A stretch of 64,000 nucleotides of DNA, from NCBI GenBank assembly GCA_016786765.1, contig JAEUUZ010000003.1:62001-126000 (forward strand). The letters run 5' to 3'. Positions 61,359-64,000 of the stretch are shown here, piece by piece. Under the pieces are notes generated by a model. The model was given only the letters and a program-made list of their open reading frames with translations. It searched no databases and was not told the origin of the DNA. Both the position numbers and the translations under genes were made by a program. Every line of letters starts with the position of its first letter. The first letter of the stretch is position 1. The DNA is from Chitinophagales bacterium. GTDB taxonomy: Bacteria > Bacteroidota > Bacteroidia > Chitinophagales > LD1.

Positions 61359-62369
61359 CTACGGTACCTCTACAATATTTAAGATTTCGCTGATGATTTC
61401 ATCGGGTGTAATGTTTTCAGCTTCGGCTTCGTATGTCAATCCAATTCTATGGCGCATTACATCGTAACAAACAGCGCGCACATCTTCCGGAATTACATAA
61501 CCTCTGCGTTTAATGAAGGCGTATGCTTTGGCTGCAATGGCCAAGTTGATGCTAGCACGCGGAGAGCCTCCGTAGCTGATGAAAGGCTTAATTTTGTTGA
61601 GCTTGTAATCTTCCGGTTTACGCGAAGCAAAAACAATATCTAGAATGTAGCGTTCAATTTTTTCGTCCATGTACACTTCACGCACCGTTTTTCGGGCATT
61701 AGCTATAGCTTCTTTTGAAATTACAGGATTGATTGTAGGTTGTTCTAACGCCATATTCTGACGAATAATCATTTGCTCTTCGTCTTTTTTAGGATAGTGA
61801 ATAATTACCTTTAGCATGAAACGATCTACTTGAGCTTCCGGTAAAGGATAGGTTCCTTCTTGTTCGATAGGGTTTTGAGTAGCAAGCACCAAGAACGGTT
61901 CGTCTAGTTTGTAAGAAAAATCGCCAATGGTTACCTGGCGTTCTTGCATGGCTTCGAGCAATGCCGATTGCACTTTTGCCGGAGCACGGTTAATCTCATC
62001 GGCCAAAACGAAGTTTGCAAACACCGGCCCTTTTTTTACCACAAAATCATTGTCTTTTTGGTTGTAAATCATCGTTCCAACAACATCTGCCGGTAATAAA
62101 TCGGGCGTAAACTGAATACGTGAAAACTTCGCATCAATGGCTTTTGCCAACGATTTGATAGATAGCGTTTTTGCTAATCCCGGTAAACCTTCAAGCAAAA
62201 TATGCCCATTGGCTAAAACGGCAAGGAGCAATTTTTCGGTCATGTTTTTTTGTCCAACCACCACTTTGCTCAATTCCATATTGAGGATATCAACGAATGC
62301 ACTTTCGCGATTTATTCTGTCGTTAAGCGCTGCAATATCCACCGATTGCGAAGACCCAATAATTTCCAT
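61359..62369 (-). CDS. MoxR family AAA+ ATPase of the Bat operon
   Basis: Cytoplasmic AAA+ chaperone-like ATPase of 336 aa, first gene of the Bat operon. Walker A EGLPGLAKT, Walker B VLADEINRAP with the family motif KVQSALLEAMQE, sensor NPIEQEGTYPLPEAQVDRF. Works with vWA proteins to remodel or activate target complexes. ATG 62369 gives the usual N-terminus; the open frame reaches 62408 but crosses the promoter box TAACTTTG (62387-62394). Confidence 0.95.
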   Translation of the reverse strand: MEIIGSSQSVDIAALNDRINRESAFVDILNMELSKVVVGQKNMTEKLLLAVLANGHILLEGLPGLAKTLSIKSLAKAIDAKFSRIQFTPDLLPADVVGTMIYNQKDNDFVVKKGPVFANFVLADEINRAPAKVQSALLEAMQERQVTIGDFSYKLDEPFLVLATQNPIEQEGTYPLPEAQVDRFMLKVIIHYPKKDEEQMIIRQNMALEQPTINPVISKEAIANARKTVREVYMDEKIERYILDIVFASRKPEDYKLNKIKPFISYGGSPRASINLAIAAKAYAFIKRRGYVIPEDVRAVCYDVMRHRIGLTYEAEAENITPDEIISEILNIVEVP

Positions 62370-62386
62370 GTTCGAATGATTTTGCA

Positions 62387-62394
62387 CAAAGTTA
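62387..62394 (-). promoter_or_regulatory. -7 box of the Bat operon promoter
   Basis: Perfect TAnnTTTG (TAACTTTG) on the minus strand, 17 bases before the moxR ATG; no clear TTTG at the usual upstream distance. Confidence 0.5.
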
Positions 62395-62473
62395 TCTTTA
62401 ACAAGCATTCGCGCCTCTAAAAAAAAGTTAATGAAAGGTAAGCGGTTGTTGGGGTTAAGAACTTTTTACATAT

Positions 62474-62507
62474 AAAAAAACCGCAGCATAATTGTTGCGG
62501 TTTTTTT
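62474..62507 (-). terminator. Terminator after the DUF3078 gene
   Basis: Stem AAAAAAACCGCA / TGCGGTTTTTTT with a 10-base loop, 20 bp past the DUF3078 stop codon on the minus strand; its T/A tails could work both ways. Confidence 0.85.
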
Positions 62508-62526
62508 GATAACGAATTTTGTATAA

Positions 62527-63603
62527 TTAGAATTTGTAACCAATACCTAAGTTGAAGGCTTCACGGAATTGCGTTCCACGACCTTTGTAAGCTGTACCGT
62601 CACCTCTGAATTTAGGTGTAGCCACATCATGATCGTAAATCAATTGTGTTTCTAGAGAGGCTTGAAGGAATTTGTTGATTTTAAACGAAATCAGTGTAGA
62701 CCAGTTTACGTCTGTATTTCCACGGTTATCGTAGTACAATTTGTCGGTCATAGAAGACGGTGCAGAACCAGCGCCATTGATAGCTTCATAATCTGCAATT
62801 TCTGTAGCAACTAAAGCGTCTTTGTGATGTTTATCCAAATAGTTTTGGAATAATTCTACAGACGTTTTCAAGTTCACGTTTTTGAAGATGTCTTTTTGGA
62901 AATCTGCTCTAAGAAAAGCACCAAACTCCGCTCTATAAATTTTCCCTTTTTCAACACCATAACGCGTTACGTCTACGTTGTTTGTACAGAACGTAAATTT
63001 ACCGGCAACAGGCGAAAGATAAACAGAAAAGTAGCTCACAGGTTTGTAGTTAATACCCAATGAAAGGGTTAGGTAAGCCGGAGCAGCAAATTGTGAAATT
63101 TTTGTTTTTACAGAATCGCCAGGGTATTCGTAACCGGGCGTTATTTGGCTTCTAAAGTCAACTAAACCGGCAACAAACCATTTGTTCTTTTTGTCGATAG
63201 AATAACCCGCTTTAGAAGTAAGTTGTAAGATGTCTACGTTCTTACGCACCGGAAATTTATTGTTTTTCAGGTCTCTCAACTTTCCTTGGGCAATAATACC
63301 CCACGAAACGATTAGGTCGTTATCCCAAGCCCATTTTCCTTTAGCGTATTTCACAGAAGCATTTCCGTTCAAGAGCACAGAGATAGAGTTTTGACCACCA
63401 CCCGCCCAGTTAACAAGGGCAACCTGACCGAAGTTAGCATTAACAGATCCTGCAAATTTCCAATGTTTCACCGAGTCGGTTACAACAACAGCGGCATCCT
63501 TAGGTTTTAAAGCAGCTTCTTTAATTGCTTTTTCATCGTCTTGCGCAAAAGCGGCAACACAAAGAAGAAGTAGAGTAGAAAGAGAGAGTAATCCTTTTTT
63601 CAT
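62527..63603 (-). CDS. DUF3078 family exported protein
   Basis: Predicted outer-membrane or periplasmic protein of 358 aa in a Bacteroidota-specific family of unknown role. ATG 63603 begins a signal peptide (MKKGLLSLSTLLLLCVAAFAQ); a longer frame to 63711 adds an improbable charged extension. The mature part starts with an Asp/Lys/Ala-rich segment, then W-K-F-A-G and FGQVALVNWAGGGQNSISV, characteristic of the family, and ends with an aromatic strand (NLGIGYKF), consistent with a beta-barrel. Confidence 0.9.
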   Translation of the reverse strand: MKKGLLSLSTLLLLCVAAFAQDDEKAIKEAALKPKDAAVVVTDSVKHWKFAGSVNANFGQVALVNWAGGGQNSISVLLNGNASVKYAKGKWAWDNDLIVSWGIIAQGKLRDLKNNKFPVRKNVDILQLTSKAGYSIDKKNKWFVAGLVDFRSQITPGYEYPGDSVKTKISQFAAPAYLTLSLGINYKPVSYFSVYLSPVAGKFTFCTNNVDVTRYGVEKGKIYRAEFGAFLRADFQKDIFKNVNLKTSVELFQNYLDKHHKDALVATEIADYEAINGAGSAPSSMTDKLYYDNRGNTDVNWSTLISFKINKFLQASLETQLIYDHDVATPKFRGDGTAYKGRGTQFREAFNLGIGYKF

Positions 63604-63771
63604 AAAAAGTAATTTGGTTAGAAATATTTTCCATCGCAAATATCGAATATTATGCCAAAAATCAATAATACGAGCTAGCAACAAAAAATATCTTTTCGGC
63701 AGACCCTGCAAAATTTTTTCTCATTGAAAATCAACGAATTGAGAAATTGTTTAGTACTATGTATTGCAAGT

Positions 63772-63802
63772 TACAATGTTTTGTATATATCTTTGCATTG
63801 TA
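63772..63802 (+). promoter_or_regulatory. padR promoter with flanking inverted repeat
   Basis: A perfect TAnnTTTG box (TATCTTTG, 63788-63795) lies between inverted 7-mers TACAATG (63772-63778) and CATTGTA (63796-63802), 17 bp apart. The arrangement suits autorepression by the PadR protein encoded just downstream. Confidence 0.5.
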
Positions 63803-63828
63803 TTTAACAAACAATAAAAGCAAAAATC

Positions 63829-64000
63829 ATGGATATAGAAAACAGTAAAGCTCAGATGCGCAAAGGCGTGTTAGAGTTTTGTATTCTTTCTGTGCTATCG
63901 CAAGGCGAAAAATATCCCAGCGATATCTTGGAAGAATTAAAAAGCGCAAAACTTTTGGTGGTAGAAGGAACATTGTATCCTTTGCTTACCCGACTAAAAA
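63829..64000 (+). CDS. PadR family transcriptional regulator, 3' end cut off by the window edge
   Basis: The visible 57 codons start MDIENSKAQMRKGVLEFCIL and continue SVLSQGEKYPSDILEELKSA, then VVEGTLYPLLTRLK, the PadR winged-helix signature (G-TLYPLL-RL). PadR proteins repress multidrug or stress-response genes, often with adjacent membrane proteins. The remainder lies beyond the window. ATG 63829 is 33 bases after the promoter box. Confidence 0.92.
   Translation, partial: MDIENSKAQMRKGVLEFCILSVLSQGEKYPSDILEELKSAKLLVVEGTLYPLLTRLK

Noticed and set aside
1-64000. tRNA, rRNA, CRISPR arrays and insertion sequences
   Set aside because: No cloverleaf-like tRNA sequence, regularly spaced direct repeats or transposase coding sequence was found when reading both strands by eye; a dedicated scan could still reveal a small RNA.

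Overview
The window reads as a contiguous chromosomal piece from a member of the phylum Bacteroidota; class and genus cannot be fixed from the sequence. The evidence is: promoters of the Bacteroidota type (upstream TTTG, about 18-20 bp, then TAnnTTTG) and little use of Shine-Dalgarno sequences; type IX secretion (T9SS) C-terminal sorting domains and a PorP/SprF protein; a TonB-dependent receptor with a C-terminal Phe; a MoxR-DUF58-BatA-BatB-TPR (Bat) operon; a Rho factor with a long low-complexity insert; and single-copy housekeeping genes typical of the group. Composition is about 40% GC for most of the window, with a clearly AT-richer stretch from about 38.6 to 49 kb. There is no sign of prophage, transposase, CRISPR, rRNA or tRNA.

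Layout. 0-9 kb: truncated TonB receptor, a T9SS-exported beta-helix protein, a class C beta-lactamase-like hydrolase, a pirin, two lipoproteins and an EamA exporter. 9-16 kb: rnpA with rpmH (51 codons) overlapping it, rho, yajQ, ybaB, a polytopic membrane protein, a TlpA-like thioredoxin, an LpxH-like phosphoesterase and porP. 16.8-19.2 kb: an arsenic operon (arsR, DUF6428, acr3, arsC). 19.2-27.5 kb: obgE, adk, a large secreted CocE/NonD hydrolase, hflX, two tandem paralogous lipoproteins and an esterase. 27.5-32.4 kb: rimP-nusA-infB. 32.4-38.5 kb: M32 carboxypeptidase, DEAD-box helicase, slyD, an ABC-F protein and a YvlD-type membrane protein. 38.6-51.2 kb: serine hydrolase, psd-like gene, a gene-free AT-rich gap, nadD, corA, rlmB-like, hpt, msrA, a LysM glucosaminidase, an O-methyltransferase, gamma carbonic anhydrase, an Ig-like lipoprotein and mnmG. 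51.2-64 kb: umuC/umuD-like pair, an interrupted methyltransferase, a small outer-membrane-like protein, a DnaQ-type exonuclease fusion, the Bat operon with an inserted four-helix-bundle gene, a DUF3078 protein and the start of a padR gene.

Three things stand out. (1) A methyltransferase gene (53116-54048) has an in-frame TGA at codon 12 in the loop of a perfect inverted repeat; inverting the 5-bp loop core (CTTTG to CAAAG) restores the reading frame, so it looks like a hairpin micro-inversion on/off switch or a fresh lesion made by one. (2) A 470-bp gene-free AT-rich gap at 40.6-41.06 kb, with DnaA-box-like sequences and a triple cluster of boxes just outside it, is followed by eight parS-like palindromes (consensus GTTCCACGTGGAAC) between 42.3 and 51.2 kb, two of them perfect 16-bp palindromes side by side. 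This suggests a chromosome origin/segregation region. (3) The UmuD-like partner of UmuC lacks both residues of the Ser-Lys autocleavage dyad. All functional statements rest on reading motifs by eye; no database search was run.
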